A stretch of 64,000 bases of DNA, taken from positions 39,043,210 through 39,107,209 of the forward strand of contig NC_030821.1 of NCBI RefSeq assembly GCF_001704415.2, given 5' to 3'. Under the pieces are notes generated by a model, which ran no database searches, had not been told where the DNA came from, and saw nothing but the letters and a program-made list of their open reading frames with translations. The position numbers were made by a program, and so were the translations under genes. The DNA comes from Capra hircus (lineage: Eukaryota; Chordata; Mammalia; Artiodactyla; Bovidae). The number at the start of each line of letters is the position of its first letter. Position 1 is the first letter of the stretch. Positions 45,218 through 54,919 of this stretch are shown in pieces.

Positions 45218-45586
45218 ATTGGCTGGCGGCCGCGGCGCCGGCACTTTCCCACGGCCCGCGGCGCGTGCGGCTCACCGGCGGCGCTGCAGGCGCGGCCCTG
45301 GCGTGCGGCCAGGCCAATCGGGGCGCGCGGGGCGGGGCGGGGCCGCGGCCGACGGCGGGCTGGTGTCCCGGCCCGGCCTCCCCCGCCTGCCCGCCGCCGG
45401 CCCTGCGCCGCCCGCGCCGCCTCCTTCCCCCCAGCGGAGGCCCGGTGGAGCCCCTGCGGAGCCGACACACCGCCGCCGGGCAGGGGCGGGCGGGGAGGGC
45501 GGGCCTGGGGTTCGCCCTCGGCCTCGGCCTCGCCCCCGCCCCTCTCCTGAGAGGCTGCCAATCAGAGGAGCGAGAAGCCGGATTGG
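45218..45586. promoter_or_regulatory. Four CCAAT boxes
   Basis: ATTGG at 45218-45222, CCAAT at 45314-45318, CCAAT at 45558-45562 and ATTGG at 45582-45586. The last two form an inverted pair 24 bp apart (start to start), within 160 bp of the presumed start. These are candidate NF-Y sites; NF-Y binds this pentamer in GC-rich promoters. Confidence 0.7.
45246..45253 (-). promoter_or_regulatory. RBPJ (CSL) consensus site, distal
   Basis: TTCCCACG on the + strand, i.e. CGTGGGAA on the minus strand, a full match to the Notch effector RBPJ consensus. It lies about 600 bp upstream of the start codon. Confidence 0.75.
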
Positions 45587-45689
45587 TCGAGGGAAGGCTG
45601 TTGCCCAGGAGCCACCGCCCCGCCCCCTCGCCCCCTCGTCCGCCCCCTCCACTCCCCCGCCCTCCCCTGGGCCCTGGGAAGGGGCGCAG

Positions 45690-45697
45690 CGTGGGAA
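45690..45697 (+). promoter_or_regulatory. RBPJ (CSL) consensus site, proximal
   Basis: CGTGGGAA, followed by AGG, lies about 20 bp upstream of the TATA-like element and 156 bp upstream of the ATG. A weaker TGGGAA core is at 45675-45680. HEY1 is a well-established direct Notch/RBPJ target, so a site here is expected. Confidence 0.8.
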
Positions 45698-45845
45698 AGG
45701 GATGGTTGAGTTTTAACCGGAGGCAGAGCGTGAGCCGGACCAGTGTGTGCGGAACGCGAGCAGTCGAGCGCGGAGAGGCGCCGCTGCAGTTAACTCCTCC
45801 CTGCCCGCCACGCCGACCCTCCCCCAGATTCCCCGCTCAGCCAGC

Positions 45846-48336
45846 ATGAAGCGAGCCCACCCTGAGTACAGCTCCTCGGATAGCGAGCTGGACGAGACCA
45901 TCGAGGTGGAAAAGGAGAGTGCGGATGAGAATGGGTGAGTTGGCGGCGGGAGGCTAGCGTCGGCTGGCCTCGGTGACAGCGCACGAGGGCCCGGGGCACG
46001 CCGGCGCCCTGCACTGACCTCTGTGCATCTCCGGCAGGCCTCCGCCCCGGGTGAATGACCCGGAGGTGCTTTCAAGCCCAAGTTGCCTAAAAAATCTGAG
46101 TACGGGTAGGGCGTGGGGGCAACCTCTCAGATCACCTCCTCTCGCTTAACGGCGATTCCTGTTTTTTTTCCCCCACTCTTCATTTAGGAACTTGAGTTCA
46201 GCTTTAGGGTCCATGTCCCCAACTACATCTTCACAGATCTTGGCCAGGAAAAGACGGAGAGGCGTGAGTCTCTTTACAGTGCACCCTTTTTTTTGGGGGG
46301 GGGGGTGTTTGTTTTATTAATTAACGGGAAGAACCACCTTTCTTCACTTTAGAATTTACAGTCGTAATGGAAATGTCTCCCGTTGTTTTGCCTGCTTTCT
46401 CCAGATTATTGAGAAGCGCCGACGAGACCGGATCAATAACAGTTTGTCTGAGCTGAGGAGGCTGGTACCCAGTGCTTTTGAGAAGCAGGTAATGAAGAAA
46501 GTAGGTAGCTCTCTCGGTGTAGCGATCCACGCCTTCAGAATCCTTAGGCTCATTAATCTGAACCTCACCCGTGCCTTGGAAAATAACCGCGTTTGTGAGA
46601 AGGAAATAAATTCGTCCAGATTCCAACATGTTTTGCGAAGATAATTTATTTTGCTGTTGTCTGTGCTTTTATGATTTGCAGAGCACATCTATGCGTATAT
46701 ATTTCAAGTTGTTCCCCAAAGGCAGTAGGTGCCAAATCAGGTTTTTGTTGTTGTTTCCTTCTCTAGGGGTCTGCCAAGCTAGAAAAAGCCGAGATCCTGC
46801 AGATGACGGTAGATCACCTGAAAATGCTACACACTGCAGGAGGGAAAGGTACGTCTCTAGTCCGGTGGGGCGTCTGAGTGTCTGGGGGCAGAGTGATCAG
46901 CTACCGACGGCTAGGATTGGTGCAGTCGCTGCTTTATTTTTACTGTGCGCTTTGGGGGTGGAGAGAGAACGGTGTGTTGTGTGTGGGGGTTCCTGTCGGT
47001 GTGCTTTCACGTGCACTAGGTTTTCTCCAGTGAATTCATCACCCCAGCCCTCTGCAAATTAAGCGTATGCACCTTCTTTTGGAAAATACCTATTATGTGT
47101 GACAGCTAAAGTTGTGACAGCTCTGGTCTGGTAGCTCAAACCACATTTGTTTATTAACCTTTTGGAGAAAAAGCCTTTTTTTTTATTAAATATGGTCTTA
47201 ATTTCAAATACAAGATTCTTAAAGAATAACCTGGCACATGACTCTTGAGGAAAGAAACCTGTTGTGGTGAAGTAGAGAAAACCCCAAGGAAGGTGGGGGA
47301 CTGAGGTCTGTGTGTCTGTCTCCAGCCGGAAAATGCTCTATTCTGGACCAAGTGCCTAAAAGCTCCGTGATGATAACTTACATCTGTGTGTCTAATGAAT
47401 TTCACTGCTCTGTGGTTTTTCTGTCCTTGAAGTGTTTTTTGTTGTTGTTGAGGGAAAACATTAAAGGAATGAACATAGTTTCATCTGCCGGTAGGGTATA
47501 ATTCCAGTTTCTGCTTGGCAGTTTCTAATTGGGCTTTGAACTTGCATTAGCAAACACATACTTCTTATGTTGGTTAATGCAAAGATTTTGGTCGATTCCC
47601 AAATATTTGGACTTTAAGAAGAGCCCGTGAATGCTTTTTTTTTTTTCCTCCTTAAAGGATGTAGCTATTTGCCAGGAAGAGCTGCCTTTGGGATCGAAGA
47701 AATGAGGGAAATGAGCGAAGCTCTGAGGTTTTTCTTTTGTTCGTTTCCTCAGGCTATTTTGACGCGCACGCCCTTGCTATGGACTATCGGAGTTTGGGGT
47801 TTCGGGAATGCCTGGCCGAAGTCGCCCGTTACCTGAGCATCATTGAAGGACTGGATGCCTCGGACCCTCTTCGAGTTCGCCTAGTCTCACATCTGAACAA
47901 CTATGCCTCCCAGCGGGAAGCGGCGAGCGGCGCCCACGCAGGCCTTGGACACATTCCCTGGGGGAGCGCCTTCGGACATCACCCGCACGTCGCGCACCCC
48001 CTGCTGCTGCCCCAGAGCACCCACGGGAACACTGGCACCTCGGCCTCACCCACGGAATCCCACCACCAGGGCAGGTTGGCCACAGCACATCCGGAGGCGT
48101 CCGCTTTGCGGGCGCCCCCTAGCGGCGGCCTTGGACCGGTGCTCCCGATGGTCACCTCCGCCTCCAAACTCTCTCCACCCCTGCTCTCCTCCGTGGCCTC
48201 CCTGTCGGCCTTCCCCTTCTCTTTCGGCTCCTTTCACTTACTGTCTCCCAATGCACTGAGCCCTTCGGCACCCACGCAGGCAGCAAACCTTGGCAAACCC
48301 TATAGACCTTGGGGGACGGAGATTGGAGCTTTTTAA
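45846..48336 (+). CDS. HEY1: HEY1, bHLH-Orange transcriptional repressor (5 coding exons)
   Basis: Coding exons: 45846-45934, 46188-46263, 46405-46488, 46767-46848 and 47753-48336. Introns are 253, 141, 278 and 904 bp, all GT-AG. The total is 915 nt, 304 residues, the usual mammalian length. The start is [17 protein letters not shown], with A at -3 and no in-frame ATG upstream in exon 1. The basic region ARKRRRG...EKRRRDRIN (residues 49-66) has the HEY-type glycine (residue 55) where HES proteins have proline. Helix-loop-helix runs to about 105 and the Orange domain covers about 120-158. A Ser/Pro/Ala-rich C-terminal half follows, then YRPW at 294-297 and TEIGAF at the end. HEY proteins are nuclear, dimerise with themselves or HES and bind E-box-like DNA to repress transcription downstream of Notch in vascular, cardiac, neural and bone development. 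All diagnostic residues are present, so the copy looks intact and functional. Confidence 0.98.
46489..46506 (+). promoter_or_regulatory. HEY1: Tandem splice donors after HEY1 exon 3
   Basis: The main donor is CAG|gtaatg at 46489. Twelve bases later a second donor AAA|gtaggt starts at 46501. Using it adds gtaatgaagaaa, four in-frame codons (Val-Met-Lys-Lys), within the loop of the bHLH domain. A human HEY1 isoform with four extra residues at this point is known, so this is probably a conserved alternative event. Confidence 0.65.
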
Positions 48337-49500
48337 TGAACTGATGCTGTAGAATGAGGGAGGGGAAAGCTTAAATTCCCAGCTGAGCTGGGCTGTTGCC
48401 AACATCACCTTAAAGTCATCGGTAAAATAAAAAGGAAAAAGGTACACTTTCAGATAAACTTTGTTGAAAGACGAAAGGTTTGTTGGTTTACTTTTTCTTT
48501 TTTGATGTTTTTTTTAATCATGTCATGTTTTAGCAGTTTAAAAACTAGTTGTTAAATTTTGTTCCAAACATTAAATTGAAATAGTGAGTATAAACCCACA
48601 AATTGGTGATAGGTTTGTACTGTGCCTAATTTACTTTGTTAACCTGTCTAAGAAAGATCCCGTTTTTGTCCCAAAGTTTTGGGGATTTTAACATTTAGTA
48701 TTTTGGGTCTGTTCTTCTCCTTGTATAGTTACAGTCTCTTTTTAGAATTAATTTTCCAAACCACTGTGCTCAATGTTAACATGATGCTATTTTGTTAATA
48801 TTTTGACAAGTAAGGTATTGTATAAATGATAGTCTTTGGGGGTGGGCTGTATTGAATTTTATATTTCTGAGTGAAGCGTTGACAAATCAGATGATCAGCT
48901 TTATCCAAGAAAGACTAGCTAATTTTCTGCCTCCTACAGCAGGGAGGTGAATGTACACACCATTAGGGGCCCTGAAGCTGAATGACCAGTCACTGTCGTC
49001 TGCCAGGATTCACAGTTCTGGCTTGGCTAGGAGAGGTCTGGGTTTGGAGTTGGTAGGGAAGGGACGGACGGCAGTTGCATAGAATATGTCTGCATTTATC
49101 AGTCTCAAGCAATGCAGTGAATTTTTAATTTCACAGATCTCAAGTTCACAGATGTTAACATGGATAAGTGATCATGGTGTGCAAGTGGTCAATGGAATAG
49201 TCCAGGGGAACCTGTTAAATTCATAACCTAATTCTTCCCGGAGCTGCCATGTTTTCTTTTCACTGGGAATGTTTATGTTGTGTTCTTCTTTTTGGCGCAT
49301 GGAAATATGGTTGTTGAGATAACTTAAAACATCTTTGCTGCCTTCTATTTGGTTTATTTAATTTGATTTGAGCTATAAAAGCATCATTTTACAGGTCTAT
49401 TCCTTTAGCAGGTATAGTTAAAATGACCTCCACTGAACTCGGTTTGACCTCTATTGTACTGATGTGTTGTGACTAAATAAAAAAGAACAAACTCTTCTCC
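48337..49500 (+). other. HEY1: HEY1 3'UTR
   Basis: About 1.16 kb of AT-rich, repeat-free sequence follows the TAA stop at 48334-48336. It ends with AATAAA at 49476-49481 and GT/T-rich text beyond (tcctgtatatgtctta). A possible proximal AATAAA lies only 90 nt after the stop (48426-48431). A few ATTTA pentamers are present (for example near 49344), in keeping with a short-lived transcript, but they are not clustered. Confidence 0.8.
49476..49481 (+). terminator. HEY1: HEY1 polyadenylation signal
   Basis: Canonical AATAAA in 'gactaaataaaaaagaac'. Cleavage is expected 10-30 nt downstream (about 49491-49511). Confidence 0.8.
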
Positions 49501-50293
49501 TGTATATGTCTTACCTACTTTAGCCTTTCTCTCTGTTGACTGAGATAAAAACTCTCATTTTCATTTTGCCTGGTCATCAGTTTTTTTCTGTTTAATAATT
49601 TCATTATTCTTGGTCTTTGTGATTTTGGATAAGGTGACTTCATTATGACGTAGAGCTTTGGTGTGGCTCCCATAAGAGGATATAGTGCTCTAGCTGTTAT
49701 GTCAGATAATCGGGCCCTAAAGTGATCATCTATGGACTAGAAACTTCAAATCCTGGTTGGGAGTTGCAGGGTGGGAGAAAACTCTGAAATCTCATAAAAT
49801 AGTGTTGACCGTTCAACAGATATTTACTGAGGACGTTTGCTGCATGCTCAGTTCTATACTGGAAGAACAGAATATTTAATTTCTTCTTCTTTTTTTTAAT
49901 GGCAAAACAAGAAAAGCCAAACCTTGCTAACTCAGAGCCCAGGAATCTGGTGAGTAGTGGCAGGCTGTAATTCCGCACCTGCAGGGCTCTGGAGTCTTTC
50001 CTTGTCTTCTTTCCAAGGAATCTGTTTAACCCTTTAGTTGCCTTTGACTCATGCACTGGGTAGTGTAGAGGCAGACATGTGCTTTAGGTTAGAATGGAAA
50101 CGCTGCCAGGACAGAGGCAGTCATCTGGGCTCCCTGGGGAAAAGAGTGCCTTCCCATGGCCTTAAAAGTCATCCTTCTGCCAATTAAGGAATCTCCTAGC
50201 TGGGAAGGAGTTACTTTGATCCTGAGAGTGGTGGAGAGGAGGAGAAAACCCACTCTACCAGATGAAGTAGACCCACACCTCCCTCCTCTGATT
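49501..50293. other. Unique sequence downstream of HEY1
   Basis: No gene or clear repeat. Confidence 0.45.
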
Positions 50294-50307
50294 AAGAAAT
50301 GAAGGCA

Positions 50308-50573
50308 GGACTTCCCTGGTGGTCCAGTGGTTAAGAATTCGCCTGCCAATGCAGGGGACATGGGTTCAATCCCTGGTCGGGGAACTAAGATCCCACATGC
50401 CTTGGGACAACTGAGCCTGTGTACTGCAACTACTGAGCCCATGCTGTTGACCCTGCGCTCTGCAAGAAGAGAAGCCACCTCACTGAGAAGCCCTTGCACA
50501 GAAACCAGAGTAACCCAGCTCACTGCAACTAGAGAAAGCCTGCACACAACAAAGACCCAGAACAGCCAGGAAA
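50308..50573 (+). repeat. CHR-type SINE with 14-bp target-site duplication
   Basis: Head ggacttccctggtggtccag. Perfect aagaaatgaaggca repeats lie at 50294-50307 and 50574-50587. Confidence 0.95.
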
Positions 50574-50688
50574 AAGAAATGAAGGCAAAGTGAAGAATGT
50601 TCTTTGAATTCGAGCAGTGACTTCTGGGTCCCTATGAGGGAAAGGGATGGAGACTGTGGCATTTTCCTGATTGGGATTTTCAAATGCT

Positions 50689-50778
50689 AGCTCCCACTCA
50701 ACCCCTCTCTGTGTGGCCTCAGATATCGGTGCCAGCTCCCACTCAACCCTTCTCTGTGTGGCCTCAGACATCGGTGCC
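50689..50778. repeat. 45-bp tandem duplication
   Basis: Units 50689-50733 and 50734-50778 are identical except at two positions (a c/t change in 'caacccctctc' and t/c in 'cagatatcgg'). Both start agctcccactcaaccc. Confidence 0.95.
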
Positions 50779-51232
50779 TCCTGTGATGTATGGTTCTGTT
50801 CTGAGCACTCCCTGTGCCATGCAGACACTCTTTCTGCCTGCCATGATGGCTGCGATGGAAAGTGTTATGATGATTTCTGCCAAGTGTCAGTTTAATTTTA
50901 GCAACTGGGATTTCAAACGGCATTACAGCATTACTGAACAGCATTGCGCTTAGACTGTCTTAGATGCACTCTCTGGCACCCAGGTTTGATGGCTGCTAGT
51001 GAGATAAGAAAGAAGTAAAGCCTCTCATTTTATTGGCTCTGCTGGAAGCTCTGTGAAAGGTAAATGTGGGGCTCGTTCTGCTTCGTGTCTATGGTCCCCG
51101 TGTCACCATCTGGTTACGACTTTTTTCTTTTTTTGAGGGGGGATATGAGGGGGTCATTTTTAAGATGACTCATATTTTCAACATGAGTCATTTTCAAGAT
51201 TACATAGTTTCCCAAAGAAATATTTTGGTTGG
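50779..51232. other. Unique intergenic sequence
   Basis: The overlapping 74-89-residue frames have no recognisable domain. Confidence 0.45.
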
Positions 51233-51338
51233 GCATTCCCTGGGGGTCCAGTGGTTAGGACTTGGTGCTTTCACTGCCAGGGGCCCTGGTCAAACTAAGA
51301 GCCAGTAAGCAGCAGCCAATTAAAGAAAGAAAGAAAGA
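51233..51338 (+). repeat. Short tRNA-derived SINE
   Basis: Head gggcattccctgggggtcca, 'ggttaggacttggtgctttc', and a tail of gaaagaaagaaaga. Confidence 0.78.
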
Positions 51339-51439
51339 TTTTGGTTTCTTTTTCGACCTCTTCAAGGCGATGAGTGTCTGGAAATTGTGGTGATGGAGTC
51401 TGAGTTACCTGGAAAACAGGATGGGGTTACGATGATGAA

Positions 51440-51660
51440 TTGTTCTTGCTCAGTCACCTCAATTGTGTCCAGCTCTTTGTGACCCTATGGACCATAGCTT
51501 GCCAGGCTCCTCTGTCCATGAGATTCTCCAGGCAAAAATACTGGAGTGGGTTGCCATGCCCTCCTCCAGAAGATCTTCCTGACCCAGGGATCGAACCTAC
51601 GTCTCTTTTGTCTCCAGGATTGGCAGGTGAGCACTTAACCACTCGCGCCGCCTGGGAAGC
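51440..51660 (-). repeat. Bov-tA SINE
   Basis: Minus-strand head near 51660 (gcttcccaggcggcgcgagt); the distal end near 51440 reads tgttcttgctcagtcacctc. Confidence 0.88.
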
Positions 51661-52932
51661 GGACAGAGAAAAATGAATGTAGGAAAACTCATTTCTAGTC
51701 TGAGTTGATGGAGTATGAAAAAAATTAACATCAGAGTCATTAGTGCCAGCATATTTTAATTTTGTATATGTTTATAACACTTCTATCCATGCAGCCAAAA
51801 CAGTTTTAGATGGCCTGTAAATGTACCTTATGGAGAAAATAATATCACTTGTCATAAAGAATTTGGAAGGCCTCAATAATTACCCGTTATCTTCTCTCTA
51901 TATATAACCATGAATTAATGATATGAAAGATAGGTGGGCAGAATTCTTGTATAAGAAAAACTTCTTAACCTAAATAGCTTTTAGATTTAGAAAGAAAAAA
52001 TCCGGGATGTATCATTTCTGATTTATTCAATATAGTGTAATTAGGATGCATTTTATTCAGCTTTTCTTTGTCCCACTCTGTTACTCACCAAAAAATACTT
52101 TAAATATAGATTACTTATATTTTAAATCTCTCAGAAAATGTTATATCACCTAGTTATACTTCTTCATAGCCCTTCTGGTACCAGTGTCAGCTTTGATGCC
52201 TTCACTAGATTGCACTGATGATTTATAATTAAAATAACTTCAGAGCTAATAGCATTTGAGATACTGCTTCAAATGTGACCCAATTTCTTTCACGACTGGA
52301 GCTCCAGGGAAGGGGGATGTCATGGGAAGGGGACCCGAATTCTGGGTCCTGCTCTGCTTTTATCCCAGTGCCCTGAGGTGAGTCATTTAAAATTCTCTGG
52401 ACCCTGCTTTCTCCATCTGTCCCATAAACTGGTTGGATTAGATGGAAGTCCCAGGCATATATTTCCTAGGGACAGGCACTAAAATGGGAGGATGCGTGGG
52501 TCATCAGTCAGTGAGTGCTGACCTGGGGGTACCTTCAGTCTGAAGGGTCACACCCATTGTGTCTATGAAGGAATTTTGGTCCAGTGTTGCCAGATCTTTC
52601 AAATTTCCGAGAGCATCTCCAATTCTAGATTTTTATGTGAAATTGCCCCTTTTAGGTAAGTCAGTAACGAATTCACTGAAACCTGTCTGCCAGCGTAGCA
52701 GTCAACTCTCAGCTCCTAGGGCTCTAATCTGAAAGCCTCTATGCAAGCTAAAATTTTCTAGTATCTTTGCCATGCACAGCCAAGGATATGCTTAATGGAT
52801 AAATACTTGCCTAACAAATTAAAAAGTGCAGTAATTAGGCAGCCTTAGGTACTTTTATGTAAAGTTAATGGGCAGAATTTTAAAAAATTATTTCTAGGTT
52901 GTCTTATTTCCTTACAGAGAGAGAAACTGAAG
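51661..52932. other. Unique intergenic sequence
   Basis: About 1.3 kb without a recognisable repeat or gene. Confidence 0.45.
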
Positions 52933-53320
52933 ACTTCCCTGGTGGTTCAGTGATTGAGAATTTGCCTTGCAAAGCAGAGGACATGGGTTCAATCCCTGGT
53001 TGGGAAACTAAGATCCTACATGCTTCAGGGCAACTAAGCCTGTGCACCACAGCTAGAAAGCCCATATTCCACTGCAAGAGAAGCCCTCCAGCCACAACAA
53101 GCCCCAGTGCAGCCTAAATAATTAAAAATTTTTTAATAATTAAAAAAGTAAGAGAAATGCCCTCCAGCCACAACAAAGACCCAGGGTAGACAAAATAAAT
53201 AAAATCTTAAAATTTTTTAAAAATAAGAAAAATGCCCTCCAGCTGCAACAAAGACCCAGGGCAGCCTAAATAAATAAATAAATATTTTAAAATAATTTAA
53301 AAATTTTAAATATAAGAGAA
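52933..53320 (+). repeat. CHR-type SINE with triplicated 3' tail
   Basis: Head gacttccctggtggttcagt. Its terminal part, 'gccctccagccacaacaa' plus an AT-rich tail, occurs three times, starting at 53083, 53159 and 53234 (periods 76 and 75 bp). Confidence 0.9.
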
Positions 53321-54064
53321 ACGGAAACCATTTTTGTTCTAAGTCTGGACCTTTCGCAGGAACTTCTGAAGAAGCTCTCTCATCTTGGTCCTTGTGTTCA
53401 CCTGATCGAAGAGGAAGACGGGGTTTCAGCCTGGTGGCCTTCAGTGAAACAGCGGGTATGTAGCTGGCTGGTGACTCAGCACACTGAAGTCCTCAGAGGT
53501 GCCATCTGATTTCAAGAAGAAAGAAGTCCCTGCAGAGAGTGGGTTGTTTTGAACCTCACCTTGAAATAGAATGCCTGCCTTCATCTTGATGAGCTGCAGG
53601 CCTTGTCACTCAGATGCTTCAGTGTCGGCTCTGGGGTGGGGGCAGGGAGAGGGACGAAAGCAACGAAGGAGGGAGACACTCAGGTCTTTCTTTGTGAACT
53701 ATCTGCAGGTATTGACATACATTTGCGTCAGAACTGTCTTCCCCCTCATACCCAACCCCCCCTCCCCGCCCCCGCCCTGCCCCCTTCTACCCGAGGCAAG
53801 CAACAGTGGAGAGATGGGTCTTGGGAAATTCAGGTTTCTGGATTTGGTGCTGATAGCCTGTGATTTTGTGCTTCTTTAGAATTATGTTGTAAAATTTCCC
53901 ATTCTATTTATGATTATGTTCATATTTTTCATTAATTGCTTTGTGTTGGGTTCTGATATATATTCAAGAAGGGTGAAGAGACTGAGCTTGATTTGGAAAA
54001 ACCCTTACTCATTCATAGGCAGTTGCCAGGTGGTCTGTGGCTTGATTTGAAAGAGACTCTTCTT
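53321..54064. other. Unique intergenic sequence
   Basis: A pyrimidine-rich stretch (ccccccctccccgcccccgc) lies at about 53756-53775. The two overlapping frames of 86 and 102 residues have no recognisable domain. Confidence 0.45.
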
Positions 54065-54218
54065 TGAAAATTTTTTATTTATTTGTTCTGTGTCAGGTCT
54101 TAGTTGCCACACATGGGGTCTTTCTTTGCGACCCACAGACTCTCTAGTTGTGTGTTGGCTTAGTTGCTCTGTGGCTCATGGGACCTTAGTTTCCTGACCA
54201 GGGATCAAACCTGAGTTG
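54065..54218 (-). repeat. CHR-type SINE, 5'-truncated
   Basis: The + strand starts with the tail 'ttttttatttatttgttctg' and ends at the box-B-like 'gaccagggatcaaacctgag'. The head is missing. Confidence 0.8.
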
Positions 54219-54439
54219 GAGAAGAGACTTGAAAACACCATGATAGGTAGAGAGAGACTGGCTGATACCCCTGAGAGAGTTGATGACTGAAAATTTTCTG
54301 TAGCTACTTTTTAAATTTTTTATCCTTGGTGGTAATCTCTCCCCTGGGGCATGATTTATTTTTGTTTCTGGTGTATAGGAATGTTTCATGCATGCAGAGT
54401 TGAATCGTAAAATTAAAGAAGGACATATCTGAGCCCTTA

Positions 54440-54905
54440 ATCGTCCTCTTTGACCTCATTTCCTACCGCCTGCCCCCCCATCACTCTGCCGCAGCCACAC
54501 TGCACCCTGTTGCTAGAACACACAAGGTATGTGCTCACCTCCAGGCCTTTGCACTGGCTTTTCCCTCTCCCCCGCTATCAGCTCATCTGCCTGTAATCTG
54601 TCATTTACTTGGGGCTCCGCTCAAAGGTCACCTTCCCCCAGCAGTCTTCCCTTAGGACCCTATTTGAAACACCACCCCCCCCCCAACTCCCTTATCCCCC
54701 CTCCTGCCTCTCCTCACCTCCTTTTCCTCTTTGTTTTTCTCCACAGTACTTAGGATTATCCGACAGAATGTATATTTCATCGGTTGTCTGTTTACTGTCT
54801 GTTTTCCCTGGTTTGTTCACTTCTACAGTTCTGTCACTTAAGCAGTGCCTGGCAAATTGGAGGCACTTAATAAATATTTGTTGAATGAATGAGTGAATCC
54901 TATCC
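54440..54905 (+). repeat. L2 LINE 3' end
   Basis: L2 blocks occur in order: 'ccaggcctttgcactggctt', 'ggggctccgctcaaaggtca', 'agtgcctggcaaattggagg', and the terminal 'aatatttgttgaatgaatga'. Confidence 0.82.
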
Positions 54906-54919
54906 CCCTCTTTATTCAA

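Larger units (their letters stand above)
44830..46090 (+). promoter_or_regulatory. HEY1: HEY1 CpG-island promoter and 5'UTR
   Basis: Very GC- and CpG-rich, covering the upstream region, exon 1 and most of intron 1. It holds GC boxes (45330-45343 and, reversed, 45618-45647), CCAAT boxes, RBPJ sites and a (GCC)n stretch (45165-45185). A weak TATA-like TTTTAA at 45711-45716 suggests initiation at about 45740, giving a 5'UTR of about 105 nt; the exact start cannot be read from sequence. Frames of up to 362 residues in several phases are artefacts of the composition. Confidence 0.85.

Noticed and set aside
45747..45845. N-terminal extension of HEY1 in frame with the ATG
   Set aside because: It begins with GTG, there is no in-frame ATG, and known HEY1 proteins start at [11 protein letters not shown].
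44761..45849. A 362-codon open frame (and others of 253, 235, 150 and 136 codons on both strands) upstream of HEY1
   Set aside because: They overlap each other in several phases on both strands within a CpG island, where stop codons are rare. Their composition is Pro/Arg/Ala-rich and has no domain. The longest ends inside the HEY1 start codon region out of frame.
46444..46644. Frame reading through the end of HEY1 exon 3 into intron 3
   Set aside because: Retained-intron read-through. The true exon ends at the CAG|gt donor at 46488/46489, and splicing to 46767 restores the conserved bHLH sequence.
48426..48431. Proximal AATAAA as the main HEY1 polyadenylation site
   Set aside because: It would leave only about 110 nt of 3'UTR and lies in a generic A-rich run. 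The signal at 49476 matches the usual length of the HEY1 message; minor use cannot be excluded.
53083..53320. CRISPR-like array
   Set aside because: Three units with variable AT-rich ends arise from a SINE tail; there are no unique spacers flanked by identical repeats.
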